A DNA stretch of 64,000 nucleotides from Arthrobacter sp. OV608 (GTDB lineage Bacteria > Actinomycetota > Actinomycetes > Actinomycetales > Micrococcaceae). Under the pieces are notes generated by a model. The model ran no database searches, was not told where the DNA came from, and saw only the letters and a program-made list of their open reading frames with translations. Numbering within the stretch: the stretch's first letter is position 1; the number at the start of each line of letters is the position of its first letter. Shown one piece after another: positions 35,051-46,568 of this stretch. The stretch lies in the NCBI GenBank assembly GCA_900110595.1, contig FOEZ01000007.1, forward strand, positions 1-64,000, read 5' to 3'. The position numbers and the translations under genes are program-made.

Positions 35051-35929
35051 CTACAGCGAGATGCGTATCCAGCTGGCGGCAATCAGCAGCGCCAGGACGG
35101 CTGCCAGGCCCGCTGCCTGGATCAGGCCCTGCCTGGGTCCGCGGGGGGTGTAGGCGAGGACGGCCGCGCACAGCGCGCCGGTCACCAGCCCGCCGAGATG
35201 CGCCTGCCAGGCGATCTGGGGGATCAGGAAACCGATCACACCGTTGATGGCGATCAGCACCCAGAGCTGGCGGGTGTCCCCGCCCCGGTGCCGCTGCACC
35301 AGAAGCATGGCGCCGAAGAGGCCGAAGATGGCACCGGATGCACCGACCACTCCCACCAGTCCCTGCCCGGGCACCAGCACCGGGTTCAGGAGGAGGTATC
35401 CCACGGAGCCGCCAATGGCGGAGATTAGGTACAGCGCCAGGAAACGGATCCGGCCAAGGAGCGGCTCGAGGGCCTGGCCAAAGATCCACAGCGTGTACAT
35501 GTTTAGGACGATGTGCAGGACCGAATCCGGCGAGTGCAGGAATGCCGCTGTGAGCATCCGCCACGGCTCAAAGGCCCCGTACTTGGGAGTGGCGAACACG
35601 TTGTTGTACGCAAACTGTTCATAAACCGCCTGGCCGGGGACGATCCACTGCAGCGCATACATCACCACGCACACGGCGATGATGGCGTACGTTACCAATG
35701 GTTTGCCGGCCACTGCGGCGCCGCCGTAGACGGTCCGTACCTCCGGCGTCGTACGCCGAGTTTCGTTGACGCAGTCAACGCATTGGAATCCGACGGCGGC
35801 CGCCCGCTGGCAGTCAGGGCATGCGGGGCGTCCGCACCGCTGGCAGCGCACATAGGATGGCCGGTCCGGGTGCCGGGGGCACACCGGAACCTGCGCGGAC
35901 GGCTCAGCCGACGGGATTCCGTAACTCAT
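35051..35929 (-). CDS. Rhomboid-family intramembrane serine protease
   Basis: This 292-aa protein has an N-terminal cysteine-rich segment (residues 17-53; CPRHPDRPSYVRCQRCGRPAC-type B-box-like pattern ending CVDC) that probably binds zinc. Six to seven transmembrane helices follow. The rhomboid catalytic dyad is Ser198 in GVVGASGAIFGLFG and His244 in WQAHLGGLVTGAL. HIVLNMYTLW supplies the conserved Asn. It would cleave membrane proteins within the bilayer. It lies 9 bp downstream of the cyclophilin on the same strand. Confidence 0.92.
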   Translation of the reverse strand: MSYGIPSAEPSAQVPVCPRHPDRPSYVRCQRCGRPACPDCQRAAAVGFQCVDCVNETRRTTPEVRTVYGGAAVAGKPLVTYAIIAVCVVMYALQWIVPGQAVYEQFAYNNVFATPKYGAFEPWRMLTAAFLHSPDSVLHIVLNMYTLWIFGQALEPLLGRIRFLALYLISAIGGSVGYLLLNPVLVPGQGLVGVVGASGAIFGLFGAMLLVQRHRGGDTRQLWVLIAINGVIGFLIPQIAWQAHLGGLVTGALCAAVLAYTPRGPRQGLIQAAGLAAVLALLIAASWIRISL

Positions 35930-35938
35930 GGAGGGGGA

Positions 35939-36484
35939 TTACAGCTGTTCGATGTCGATGCTGTTGATGGTGACGTCCTCTACCGGGCGGTCACCCATGC
36001 CGGTGCGGACACCCTCGATGGCGTCAACGACCTTCTTGGATTCGTCGTCCGCCACTTCGCCGAAGATGCTGTGCTTGCCCTGCAGCCAGTCGGTGGGGAT
36101 GGTGGTGATGAAGAACTGTGAGCCGTTGGTGCCCTTGCCCATGCGGATGCCGGCGTTGGCCATGGCCAGCTTGTACGGCTGGTTGAAGCTGAGTTCGGGG
36201 TGGATCTCGTCGTCGAACTGGTAGCCCGGTCCGCCCACGCCGCGGCCCAGCGGATCGCCGGCCTGGATCATGAAGTCCTTGATGATGCGGTGGAAGATGG
36301 TGCCGTTGTACAGCGGCGTACCCGTCTTGTCCTCGCCCGTCTCCGGGTGGGTCCAAGCCTGCTCGCCGGTGGCGAGGCCAATAAAGTTCTTGACCGTCTT
36401 GGGCGCGTGGTTGCCGAAGAGGTTCACGACGATGTCGCCGAGGCTTGTGTGGATGGTTGCTTTTGCGGTTGCGATGGCAGTCAT
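35939..36484 (-). CDS. ppiA: Peptidyl-prolyl cis-trans isomerase, cyclophilin type
   Basis: This 181-aa single-domain cyclophilin shows FHRIIKDFMIQAGDP (active-site Phe, Arg and Gln), GYQFDDE, and GSQFFITTIPTDWLQGKHSIFGEV. There is no signal peptide, so it is cytosolic and catalyses proline isomerisation during folding. It is the first gene of a two-gene unit with the rhomboid protease. The actinobacterial orthologue usually sits close to crgA and pknB, as here. Confidence 0.94.
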   Translation of the reverse strand: MTAIATAKATIHTSLGDIVVNLFGNHAPKTVKNFIGLATGEQAWTHPETGEDKTGTPLYNGTIFHRIIKDFMIQAGDPLGRGVGGPGYQFDDEIHPELSFNQPYKLAMANAGIRMGKGTNGSQFFITTIPTDWLQGKHSIFGEVADDESKKVVDAIEGVRTGMGDRPVEDVTINSIDIEQL

Positions 36485-36637
36485 AGGCCCATTCTTTCAC
36501 GGCCCAATCGGGTGGTGAGGGCTGAGGGGACAGTTCCGCGCTCGGTGAAATCCGCCTAAAATCCGGGATGAGAATAGCCGGTGAACATCAAGCCACGTAG
36601 GCTAACCACAGACCGTCACATTAATCGGGAGGTAGTT

Positions 36638-37594
36638 GTGAAGAAATCGGATCGTATTGCCCGTGACCTTGAGCAGTCAGTCACCAGTGCCGTAGAGAAT
36701 GCCCGGGATTGGGCAGCCCCCCGCGTGGAAGCAGCTGTTGACTGGGCTGTTCCCCGTCTCCAGCACAGCCTGGATACTGCTTCTCCCAAGATCCAGGAAG
36801 GCCTGAAGAGCGCGGCGCACAACCTGGCCGACGGCGTTGCAACCGTGACACCGCGCCTCCAGGATGGCCTGGCGAACCTGGCCCCGCGCATCAACGATGC
36901 CGTGGAGGGCGCGTCTCCCCGGCTGCATGAGGCCCTGGACAAGGCCACCCCGGTCATCCTCAACGCCCGTGACCGGGTGGTTGTTGAATACCTTCCCCGC
37001 CTGTCGGACCAGATCGGCCAGGCATCCGAGGTTGTGCACCGCACGCTCGAGAACACGCCGGCCCACGTTGACGCCGTGGCCCAGAAGCTTGGCGACGTTG
37101 GAATCATCCACGCCCTCCAGGAGCAGGCCCAGGCCACCGGTACCCAGCTGAAGGCAGCCGCAACAGAGGCCGGCCGCACCGTAGGCATCCAGCTGGCAGA
37201 GCCGCAGAAGCCCAAGAAGCGCGGCTGGCTGGTCTTTGGTGTCATCGCGGCAGCCGTTGCCGCCGGCGTGGCAGCCTGGAAAGCCTCCAAGCCGGTTGAG
37301 GATCCCTGGAAGACGCCGTCCCCGGTCACGCCCACTCCTGCTCCCGTCCCGGCTACCACGGTGAACGACGTTCCCGAGGCCACCAGCGGCACCGTGGCTG
37401 ACACCACCGCGGGTGCGGCTGCGGCAACCGATGAAACCGCCGATGACGCCGCGGACAAGGCCAAGCACGTGGCCGAGGATATTCCGGGCGCAACCGCCCC
37501 GATCGTCACGGACGCCAAGACCGCCACGCAGAACATCGCCTCCAACATCGGCAACGGCAAGTCCACCGCCGACAAGGACGCCACACAGTCCTAG
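36638..37594 (+). CDS. Membrane protein with eight consecutive 11-residue amphipathic repeats
   Basis: From a GTG at 36638 preceded by GGGAGG, the protein is 318 aa. Residues 27-114 are eight back-to-back 11-mers: APRVEAAVDWA, VPRLQHSLDTA, SPKIQEGLKSA, AHNLADGVATV, TPRLQDGLANL, APRINDAVEGA, SPRLHEALDKA and TPVILNARDRV. More helical sequence follows, then a basic KPKKRGW stop-transfer and one transmembrane helix (about 196-214). The C-terminal 100 residues are acidic, Ala/Thr/Pro-rich and probably disordered. I recognise no named family. The repeat resembles apolipoprotein-like or LEA-like lipid-binding helices (inference). Confidence 0.8.
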   Translation: MKKSDRIARDLEQSVTSAVENARDWAAPRVEAAVDWAVPRLQHSLDTASPKIQEGLKSAAHNLADGVATVTPRLQDGLANLAPRINDAVEGASPRLHEALDKATPVILNARDRVVVEYLPRLSDQIGQASEVVHRTLENTPAHVDAVAQKLGDVGIIHALQEQAQATGTQLKAAATEAGRTVGIQLAEPQKPKKRGWLVFGVIAAAVAAGVAAWKASKPVEDPWKTPSPVTPTPAPVPATTVNDVPEATSGTVADTTAGAAAATDETADDAADKAKHVAEDIPGATAPIVTDAKTATQNIASNIGNGKSTADKDATQS

Positions 37595-37612
37595 TACTCC
37601 TGCACTGTGCCT

Positions 37613-37657
37613 AAGGGCTCCGCCCCGGTGACAAGTTCACTGGGGCGGGGCCCTTTA
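37613..37657 (+). terminator. Terminator of the 11-mer-repeat gene
   Basis: An imperfect stem of about 18 bp (AAGGGCTCCGCCCCGGTGA with TTCACTGGGGCGGGGCCCTT) closes on a CAAG loop and is followed by TTATT, starting 19 bp after the stop codon. Confidence 0.8.
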
Positions 37658-37719
37658 TTCATGTCCACCTTCCATCGCGCTCCGCGGGCGGGCCACTGAT
37701 CGGTGCTAGATTTGGACTG

Positions 37720-38595
37720 ATGTCAGCCGATCAATCCTCTGAGGATGCCTTGAACGACGCAGCAGACCAGCCCCGCGTGTCCATTGTCATCCCGGCATAC
37801 AACGAGGAGAGCGTCATCCGGCAGTGCCTCATAGCTGCCATCTACCAGTCGGTGCCCGCCCACGAAATCATCGTGGTGGACAACCTCTCCAAGGACCGGA
37901 CCGCTGACATCGTCCGCCAGATGCAGCTTGAGTATCCGGAAAGCCCCATCATCCTGCTCAGCCAGGATAAGGAACAGGGACTCATACCCACCCGCAACTT
38001 CGGCCTGGACAACGCCACCGGCGACATCTTGGGCCGCATCGACGCGGACTCCGTAGTAGAGCCGGACTGGGTGGAGCAGGTGCAGCGCGCGTTCGACGAT
38101 CCGTCAGTCCAGGCCGCCACCGGCCCCGTGGTCTACTACGACATGCCCATGCGCCGCTTCGGCCTCAAAGCGGACGATAAGATGCGCCAGCTCATGCTGA
38201 AGCTTGCCAAGCACCAGTACCACTTCCTGTTCGGCTCCAACATGGCCCTGCGTTCTTCCGCCTGGCAGATCATCCGCTCCGAGACGTGCCGTGACGAGAA
38301 GGACGAGATGCATGAGGACATCGATCTGTCCCTGCATCTGGCAGACCACGAGCTGAAGATCAACTACTGCCCCCAGATGGTGTCCGGTATGTCCGCGCGC
38401 CGGCTGGAGGATTCACCTCGCGACTACCGCTATTACGTCACCCGCTTTGACCGCACGTACAAGGCTCACAACGTTAAGAAGATGGCCCTCAAGGCACCCA
38501 TGGTGGTCTTCTTCTCGGTGTACTTCCCGGCCAAGCTCCTGCGGGCGATCCACACCGTTAATACAGCCCAGCCTGCCCGCCGCGGCGGCCAGTAG
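37720..38595 (+). CDS. Family 2 glycosyltransferase
   Basis: This 291-aa protein starts with an acidic lead and then VSIVIPAYNEESVIRQCL, the GT-A nucleotide-sugar fold. It also has IIVVDNLSKDRT, ILGRIDADSVVEPDWVE (DxD metal motif) and EDIDLSLHLADHELKI (catalytic Asp region). A hydrophobic, basic C-terminus (MALKAPMVVFFSVYFPAKLL) suggests membrane association. Substrate and acceptor are unknown; polysaccharide or glycolipid synthesis is likely. It stands alone between two terminators or convergent genes. Confidence 0.88.
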   Translation: MSADQSSEDALNDAADQPRVSIVIPAYNEESVIRQCLIAAIYQSVPAHEIIVVDNLSKDRTADIVRQMQLEYPESPIILLSQDKEQGLIPTRNFGLDNATGDILGRIDADSVVEPDWVEQVQRAFDDPSVQAATGPVVYYDMPMRRFGLKADDKMRQLMLKLAKHQYHFLFGSNMALRSSAWQIIRSETCRDEKDEMHEDIDLSLHLADHELKINYCPQMVSGMSARRLEDSPRDYRYYVTRFDRTYKAHNVKKMALKAPMVVFFSVYFPAKLLRAIHTVNTAQPARRGGQ

Positions 38596-38624
38596 GGTTC
38601 GGCGGGAAACGCCGGCCTAACGGG

Positions 38625-39578
38625 TCAGTCCGTCCCCAGTTCGGCCAGCGGCCGGTCCGGTGGTCCGTCCTGGTCCCGCTTTCCTGCTCCGCGTCCCGAT
38701 CTTCCCGCCCTTCCGGGCTTTTGGCCGAGGACCACGACGGCGAGTCCCACCAGGATCAGTCCCAATCCCGCATAGGTACCGGCGGGGAGTTTCTCCTGGA
38801 GGAATAAGGCGGCCAGGAGGGCCGCACCGGGGATTTCCAGCAGAATGATCATCGACACCAGCAGCGGACTCATCGTGGCGAGCAGGTGGTTGAACGCGGT
38901 ATGGCCCACGAGCTGGGCGCAGACGGTGATCGCCAGGATGCCCAGCCAGCCGGCCGCCTCAAAGCCCGCCAGGGGCTGTCCGCCCAGCAGTGCCATGACC
39001 GCCACCAGGACAGCACACATCCCGTAGCAAAGCGTTGTGTAGGTCCCGGTGGTCATACTCTGCCGGGCCTTGCCTCCCGCCAGGGTGTACAGCCCGGCCA
39101 GGGCACCGCCCGCCACGGCCAGCAGGTCTCCCAGGAGGGCATCCGGAGAAGATCCCATATCAAAGCCCGTAATCGCCACCACTCCGCCAAAGGCGATGCC
39201 CAGCCCGGCCAGCACCTGCCACCGGTGCCTGATTCCCCTGAAGAGCTGGAAGACAGCGATCCACGCGGACTGCAGGCACACCAGCGCCGTGGCTGCTGCA
39301 ACGGACGTCAGCTGCAGCGACGTAATGAAGCAGGCAAAGTGCAGGGCAAGGGCGACGGCGGCGAGCAGCGACCAGCGGAATTCCCCCCTGGTCACCCTGC
39401 CGAACTGGGCCGGTTGACGGATGAGCGTAGGGGTTGCCATGACGGCGGCACCGATGGCATTGCGCCAGAAGGCTATGGCCAGGGCACTGACGCTGGTGGC
39501 CCCCAGGGTGGCTGCTATCAGCGGGCCCGAGGAGGCGACACCCAGCACACCAAGGGCTGCAATAAAGAAGGCCACCAT
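38625..39578 (-). CDS. EamA/DMT-superfamily transporter
   Basis: This 317-aa protein has ten predicted helices arranged as two EamA repeats. The first half has FWRNAIGAAVMATPTLIR, and the second has GHTAFNHLLATMSPLLVSMIILLEIPGAALLAALFL, the usual conserved Glu-Pro hairpin. A polar Arg/Gly/Asp-rich C-terminal tail of about 30 residues follows. The family exports amino acids and small metabolites; the substrate is unknown. It converges with the glycosyltransferase. Confidence 0.88.
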   Translation of the reverse strand: MVAFFIAALGVLGVASSGPLIAATLGATSVSALAIAFWRNAIGAAVMATPTLIRQPAQFGRVTRGEFRWSLLAAVALALHFACFITSLQLTSVAAATALVCLQSAWIAVFQLFRGIRHRWQVLAGLGIAFGGVVAITGFDMGSSPDALLGDLLAVAGGALAGLYTLAGGKARQSMTTGTYTTLCYGMCAVLVAVMALLGGQPLAGFEAAGWLGILAITVCAQLVGHTAFNHLLATMSPLLVSMIILLEIPGAALLAALFLQEKLPAGTYAGLGLILVGLAVVVLGQKPGRAGRSGRGAGKRDQDGPPDRPLAELGTD

Positions 39579-39599
39579 CCACCCCTACGTGTGCCGGAG

Positions 39600-39642
39600 A
39601 AAAACAAAAGTCCCGGCCAGCGTTTCCGCTGAACCGGGACTT
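39600..39642 (-). terminator. Terminator of tRNA-Ala
   Basis: Stem AAGTCCCGG (39608-39616) pairs with CCGGGACTT (39634-39642). Read leftward, the stem runs into TTTTGTTTTT, a textbook intrinsic terminator 9 bp beyond the tRNA. Confidence 0.85.
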
Positions 39643-39650
39643 CTTTATGG

Positions 39651-39723
39651 TGGAGGCACGGGGACTCGAACCCCGAACCCCCTGCTTGCAAAGCAGGTGC
39701 GCTACCAATTGCGCCATGCCCCC
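39651..39723 (-). tRNA. tRNA-Ala (anticodon TGC)
   Basis: The minus strand gives acceptor GGGGGCA pairing with TGCCTCC plus discriminator A, including the G3:U70 wobble that identifies alanine. The D-arm is GCGCAATTGGTAGCGC, the anticodon stem CCTGC/GCAGG with anticodon TGC, and the T-arm CGGGGTTCGAGTCCCCG. CCA is not encoded. Confidence 0.97.
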
Positions 39724-39795
39724 ATAAGAAGCAACCCGTCCATCATACCCTAGAACCTTGGGGCTGCTGACCAGCTCCAAGACCAGGCGTCCGGC

Positions 39796-39912
39796 CTAGT
39801 CAACCGAATCGGTCGACTCGCTCCAGACTGTTTTCCGGGCTTCGGATTCCTGTGCTTTCCGGTAGACCAGGACGCCTGCGATTGCGGCTGCCAGTACAAG
39901 CAACTTCTTCAC
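39796..39912 (-). CDS. 38-aa DLW-39-like micro-protein
   Basis: A GTG at 39912 after GGGGAG opens 38 codons: VKKLLVLAAAIAGVLVYRK, then a charged tail ending VWSESTDSVD. A short membrane helix (residues 3-17) followed by an acidic tail with a conserved Trp matches the actinobacterial DLW-39 family, whose genes are typically found between gyrA and the tRNA-Ile/tRNA-Ala pair, as here. Function is unknown. The Asp-Leu-Trp of the name reads Thr-Val-Trp here. Confidence 0.75.
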   Translation of the reverse strand: MKKLLVLAAAIAGVLVYRKAQESEARKTVWSESTDSVD

Positions 39913-39980
39913 ATGCTCCCCGTTCCGGTCCGGCCGCAGTACTGCGAACCAAACCTCCACTTGAACCTGCACAGGTTCCG

Positions 39981-40054
39981 TGGGCGTACCAGGACTTGAA
40001 CCTGGGACCTCTTCGTTATCAGCGAAGCGCTCTAACCGCCTGAGCTATACGCCC
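39981..40054 (-). tRNA. tRNA-Ile (anticodon GAT)
   Basis: The minus strand folds with acceptor GGGCGTA/TACGCCC plus A, then TA and D-arm GCTCAGGCGGTTAGAGC. The anticodon stem CTTCG/CGAAG encloses CTGATAA, anticodon GAT. The T-arm is CCAGGTTCAAGTCCTGG. Confidence 0.97.
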
Positions 40055-40116
40055 CGATACCTCATCGGGCCGAGACATGACTTTACAGCACATCCCGGCC
40101 CGATCTCAAATCGGGC

Positions 40117-40145
40117 GCTTTCACCGCAATCTGCCCGGTGAAAGC
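40117..40145 (-). terminator. Possible terminator of the gyrBA-DUF3566 genes
   Basis: GCTTTCACC and GGTGAAAGC form a 9-bp stem around an 11-nt loop, 7 bp beyond the DUF3566 stop. There is no T-run on the minus strand, so it may be a Rho-assisted or processing hairpin. Confidence 0.4.
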
Positions 40146-40151
40146 AAGGGC

Positions 40152-40821
40152 CTAATCGTCGGTGAGGGTAACGCCGATGCCGCCCACCAAGGTGGCGGCA
40201 ATGTTGTACAGGACAGCCGAAAGCATGGAGAGCGCGGTCAGCAGGACAACATTCACCACGGCAATGATGGTGGCGAACGAGGCCACCTGCCCAAGCGATG
40301 CAACCTTCTTCAGTTCGAAGCCGCCGCCCTCTGAGCCGGCGAGCGTACCAAGCAGGCTGTCTACCTGGTCAAAGATGCCGGTGAGGTCCAGGACGGTCCA
40401 CAGGACGATCGCAGCCACCACCGTGACGATTCCCAGCGCCACGGACAGCAGGAAGGCCATCTTCAGGACGGACCACGGGTCAACCTTGCTGACCAGCAGC
40501 CGCGCGCGCCTGACCTTGGCCTTGGGCGCCGGCTTTACCAGCCCCGGACCGCCCTGGGCAGGCCGCTGGCCCTGCTGCGGGCCCTGCGCCGGACGCTGGC
40601 CGGGGACAGACGCTCCCGCAGCCGTGCGCGGCGCGGCCTGTCCCGGCGTCGGCCGTTCACCCTGGAGGGGACGCTGGCCGGGGACCGCAGGGCGCTGCCC
40701 TGGGGCGGCCGCGGGGGCGGCAGGACGCTGCTGCGGACGAACAGGAGCGTTAACCCGGGGTGCGGCCGAGGGCCGGTTTCCCTCGGAAGCTGAAGTGTTC
40801 GGCCTGGGAAATGAGTCGGGA

Positions 40822-40829
<8 letters not shown>
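40152..40829 (-). CDS. DUF3566 membrane protein, linked to gyrA
   Basis: This 225-aa protein has an N-terminal half that is Pro/Gln/Arg/Gly-rich with repeated GQRPxxG units and probably disordered. The C-terminal half has the DUF3566 signature [20 protein letters not shown] with two transmembrane helices (about 125-148 and 185-210) and ends in [10 protein letters not shown]. Actinobacteria keep this gene directly after gyrA, and its start overlaps the gyrA stop by 8 bp. The function is not established. Confidence 0.9.
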
Positions 40830-43500
<2,671 letters not shown>

Positions 43501-43556
43501 TTTCTATTTCCGTTTCAGGTATATGTCGGCTCTGGAATATCTATGCGGGTGAAGCC

Positions 43557-45629
43557 CTAGATATCCAGGAACCTGACGTCCTTGGCGTTCTGCTGGATGA
43601 AGTTGCGGCGTGATTCCACGTCCTCGCCCATCAGGACGGAGAAGATCTGGTCCGCAGCCAATGCGTCATCCATGGTGACCTGCAGGAGCGTGCGGTTGTC
43701 CGGATCCATGGTGGTGTCCCACAGTTCGGTGTAGTCCATTTCGCCGAGACCCTTGTAGCGCTGGATGCCGTTGTCCTTGGGGATGCGGCGTCCTGCCGCC
43801 TGCCCGGCGAGGAGCTTGGCGTCGCGTTCCTTGTCGCTGTACACGTAGTCGTGGGCAGCGTTGGACCACTTGATCCGGTACAGCGGCGGCTGGGCCAGGT
43901 AAACGTAGCCGTTTTCGATCAGCGGGCGCATGTAGCGGAACAGCAGCGTCATCAGCAGGGTGGTGATGTGCTGGCCGTCCACGTCGGCATCTGCCATCAG
44001 GACGATCTTGTGGTACCGGAGCTTGGAGAGGTCAAAATCCTCACCGATGCCCGTGCCGAAGGCCGTGATCATGGACTGGACCTCCGCGTTGCCCAGGGCC
44101 TTGTCCAGGCGGGCACGCTCCACGTTCAGGATCTTGCCGCGGAGGGGAAGGATTGCCTGGGTCTCGGGGTTGCGGCCGCGCTTGGCCGAACCGCCTGCCG
44201 AGTCACCCTCCACGATGTAGACCTCGCACCTCTCCGGATCCTTGGAGGAGCAGTCGGACAGCTTGCCCGGCATGCCGAAGGATTCCAGCGGGCTCTTGCG
44301 GCGGGCGTTGTCGCGGGCTTTGCGTGCAGCCATGCGGGCCTGCGCTGCGGAGATCGCCTTGCGGATGACGTCGCGGGCGGGACCGGGGTTGCGTTCCAGC
44401 CAGTCGCCGAGCCCATCGGTCACAACGCGCTGGACGAAGCCCTTGACCTCGGAGTTGCCCAGCTTGGTCTTGGTCTGGCCCTCGAACTGCGGCTCGGCGA
44501 GTTTGACGGAGATGACGGCGGTGAGGCCCTCACGGATATCGTCACCGGTGAGGTTGTCGTCCTTTTCCTTGATGATGCCCTTCTCACGCGCGTAGCGGTT
44601 GATCAGGGAGGTCATGGCAGCGCGGAAACCCTCTTCGTGGGTGCCGCCTTCGTGCGTGTTGATGGTGTTGGCGTAGGTGTGGACGCTCTCGGAGTAGGCG
44701 TTGGTCCACTGCATTGCCATTTCCAGGGCGATCTTGCGCTCCTGGTCCTCGGTTTCGAAGGCGATGACGTCCTCGTGGACCACGTCCACCTTCTTGCCCG
44801 AGTTGAGGTGCTTGACGTAGTCCAGCAGGCCCTCGTTGTACTGGTACACCACGGTGCGGTGCTCTGCACTGACTTCGCCTTCGGTGACCACGCCGTCCAG
44901 ATCGAGGTCGGCGTCCGCCTCGCTGTCGCCGGCGGGGGTGCGTTCGTCGGTCAGGGTAATGCGCAGGCCCTTGTTGAGGAACGCCATCTGCTGGAAACGT
45001 GCGCGCAGGGTCTCGAAATCGAACTCGGTGGTCTCGAAGATCGCCGGGTCCGGGTAGAACGTCTGGGTGGTTCCGGTGAGGTCTGTTTCCTCACCCTGCA
45101 CCAGGCTGCCCTGGGGCTTGCCGCCGTCGGCGAAGGACATCCGCCAGACGTGGCCCTGGCGGCGGACCTCTGTGTCCACCCGGCTTGAAAGTGCGTTGAC
45201 AACGGAGATGCCCACGCCGTGGAGGCCGCCGGAAACGGCATAGCCGCCGCCGCCGAACTTGCCGCCCGCGTGCAGGATGGTCATAACAACTTCCACCGTG
45301 GGCTTGTGTTCGGTGGGGTGCATGTCCACGGGGATGCCGCGGCCGTCGTCGACAACCTTCACGCCGCCGTCGGCCTGGAGCACTACCTCGATATGCGTGC
45401 AGTAGCCGGCCAGGGCTTCATCAACGGAGTTGTCCACCACTTCGTACACCAGGTGGTGGAGTCCGCGGGGTCCGGTGGAGCCGATGTACATACCGGGACG
45501 CTTCCGGACGGCTTCCAGGCCCTCAAGCACGGTAATGTCGCTGGCGCCATACTCCCGTGGAGTGTCAGGCGTGCGGGCATCCTCGACTGCGGATTCAACT
45601 GCCAGAATATCTGTATTGTCGTTAGCCAC
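43557..45629 (-). CDS. gyrB: DNA gyrase subunit B
   Basis: This 690-aa protein has the GHKL ATPase domain ([40 protein letters not shown]), a transducer, and a TOPRIM domain with [25 protein letters not shown] and DADVDGQHI. It ends with [12 protein letters not shown], the standard GyrB end. It is the first gene of the gyrB-gyrA-DUF3566 unit, with about 380 bp of upstream non-coding DNA. Confidence 0.98.
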   Translation of the reverse strand: MANDNTDILAVESAVEDARTPDTPREYGASDITVLEGLEAVRKRPGMYIGSTGPRGLHHLVYEVVDNSVDEALAGYCTHIEVVLQADGGVKVVDDGRGIPVDMHPTEHKPTVEVVMTILHAGGKFGGGGYAVSGGLHGVGISVVNALSSRVDTEVRRQGHVWRMSFADGGKPQGSLVQGEETDLTGTTQTFYPDPAIFETTEFDFETLRARFQQMAFLNKGLRITLTDERTPAGDSEADADLDLDGVVTEGEVSAEHRTVVYQYNEGLLDYVKHLNSGKKVDVVHEDVIAFETEDQERKIALEMAMQWTNAYSESVHTYANTINTHEGGTHEEGFRAAMTSLINRYAREKGIIKEKDDNLTGDDIREGLTAVISVKLAEPQFEGQTKTKLGNSEVKGFVQRVVTDGLGDWLERNPGPARDVIRKAISAAQARMAARKARDNARRKSPLESFGMPGKLSDCSSKDPERCEVYIVEGDSAGGSAKRGRNPETQAILPLRGKILNVERARLDKALGNAEVQSMITAFGTGIGEDFDLSKLRYHKIVLMADADVDGQHITTLLMTLLFRYMRPLIENGYVYLAQPPLYRIKWSNAAHDYVYSDKERDAKLLAGQAAGRRIPKDNGIQRYKGLGEMDYTELWDTTMDPDNRTLLQVTMDDALAADQIFSVLMGEDVESRRNFIQQNAKDVRFLDI

Positions 45630-46010
45630 AGGCGCTGTCGACTCCTCTGTTCTCGATGATGGCCGGCCGAAAAGCTCTTCCAGGCATGGAAAAACCGTCC
45701 GCCAACAGGCACAAACTTATGGCGCCGGCTACTAGCTGATGGTGGGATCCGAAATCCGCGTGCTGGAACCATGCGGAGAACGGACTCAGTCAACGTTTCA
45801 CCGGCGCCCAGTTATCTACAACGATTCTACCGTGTAACGGGCCGGATTCCCGCATTCCGGAGACCGTGGATGGCGGGCGATATGCCTGCTGCAGGGCGTA
45901 GACCGCGCCTTGGGCGCTCCGAAACTCCGGCCTGCGGGTGCCTATACACCCTCCGGCCCTTCCAGGGCGCTACACGGCAATCAGAGGATTTTCAAGAGTT
46001 CGACGGCGGG
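45630..46010. other. gyrB upstream region
   Basis: This 381-bp gap between the DUF721 gene and gyrB should hold the gyrB promoter, which is often supercoiling-sensitive. An AT-richer patch with a TAGAAT-like minus-strand -10 lies near 45829. No gene, box or repeat is convincing. Confidence 0.35.
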
Positions 46011-46568
46011 CTATCCGTAAGTGTCCCGCGGTCCCCGGCCGTTGACGGTCCGGCCGCCCTTGCGCCAGCTCGGCGCGGATGGCCCCAAAACCTGGATGCT
46101 CGTGACCACACCCTCGCCCAGCTCCACCCGGAATTTCTCGAGCAGGCTCAAGCTGAGGAGCCGTAGCTGCGTGGCCCAGGCCGTTGAATCACACCTGACA
46201 TGCAGCGTGGTGTCCGTGAAGCTTTCGGGCGTGCAGTGCGCCGAGATTTCCGGCCCCACCAGGGTGGCCCATTCCGCCATCACGGAGCCGACGGCAACCG
46301 GGGAGGTCCAACCGCGTTCGGCCACCAAACGGCCAACCACTTTGCCCAGTCCCAGCGGATCGCGGCCGGTGGCATGGAACTGGCTGAATCCGCGGGTATC
46401 CCGGATTCCTCGCTTGGCCTTCTGGGATCCGGGACGCACTGCCGCCCTGCGGATCTCGCCCCGGGCGGCCGCAGCTTCCCGCATTCTGTTCAGGGCGGCC
46501 TGGGGCGCATCGATATTGTCGGGCTCACGGCCCGGCTGCCGGGCGTCGTCGTCCTTGGCCCTACTCAT
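46011..46568 (-). CDS. DUF721 / DciA-family protein
   Basis: This 185-aa protein has a basic, Ala/Arg-rich N-terminus (residues 1-70) and then the DUF721 domain (about 78-165): LGLGKVVGRLVAERGW, VMAEWATLVGPEISAHCTPESF, LHVRCDSTAWATQLRLLS. Proteins of this family (DciA) load or recruit the replicative helicase DnaB. Its conserved place between recF and gyrB supports a replication role. It overlaps recF by 8 bp. Confidence 0.9.
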   Translation of the reverse strand: MSRAKDDDARQPGREPDNIDAPQAALNRMREAAAARGEIRRAAVRPGSQKAKRGIRDTRGFSQFHATGRDPLGLGKVVGRLVAERGWTSPVAVGSVMAEWATLVGPEISAHCTPESFTDTTLHVRCDSTAWATQLRLLSLSLLEKFRVELGEGVVTSIQVLGPSAPSWRKGGRTVNGRGPRDTYG

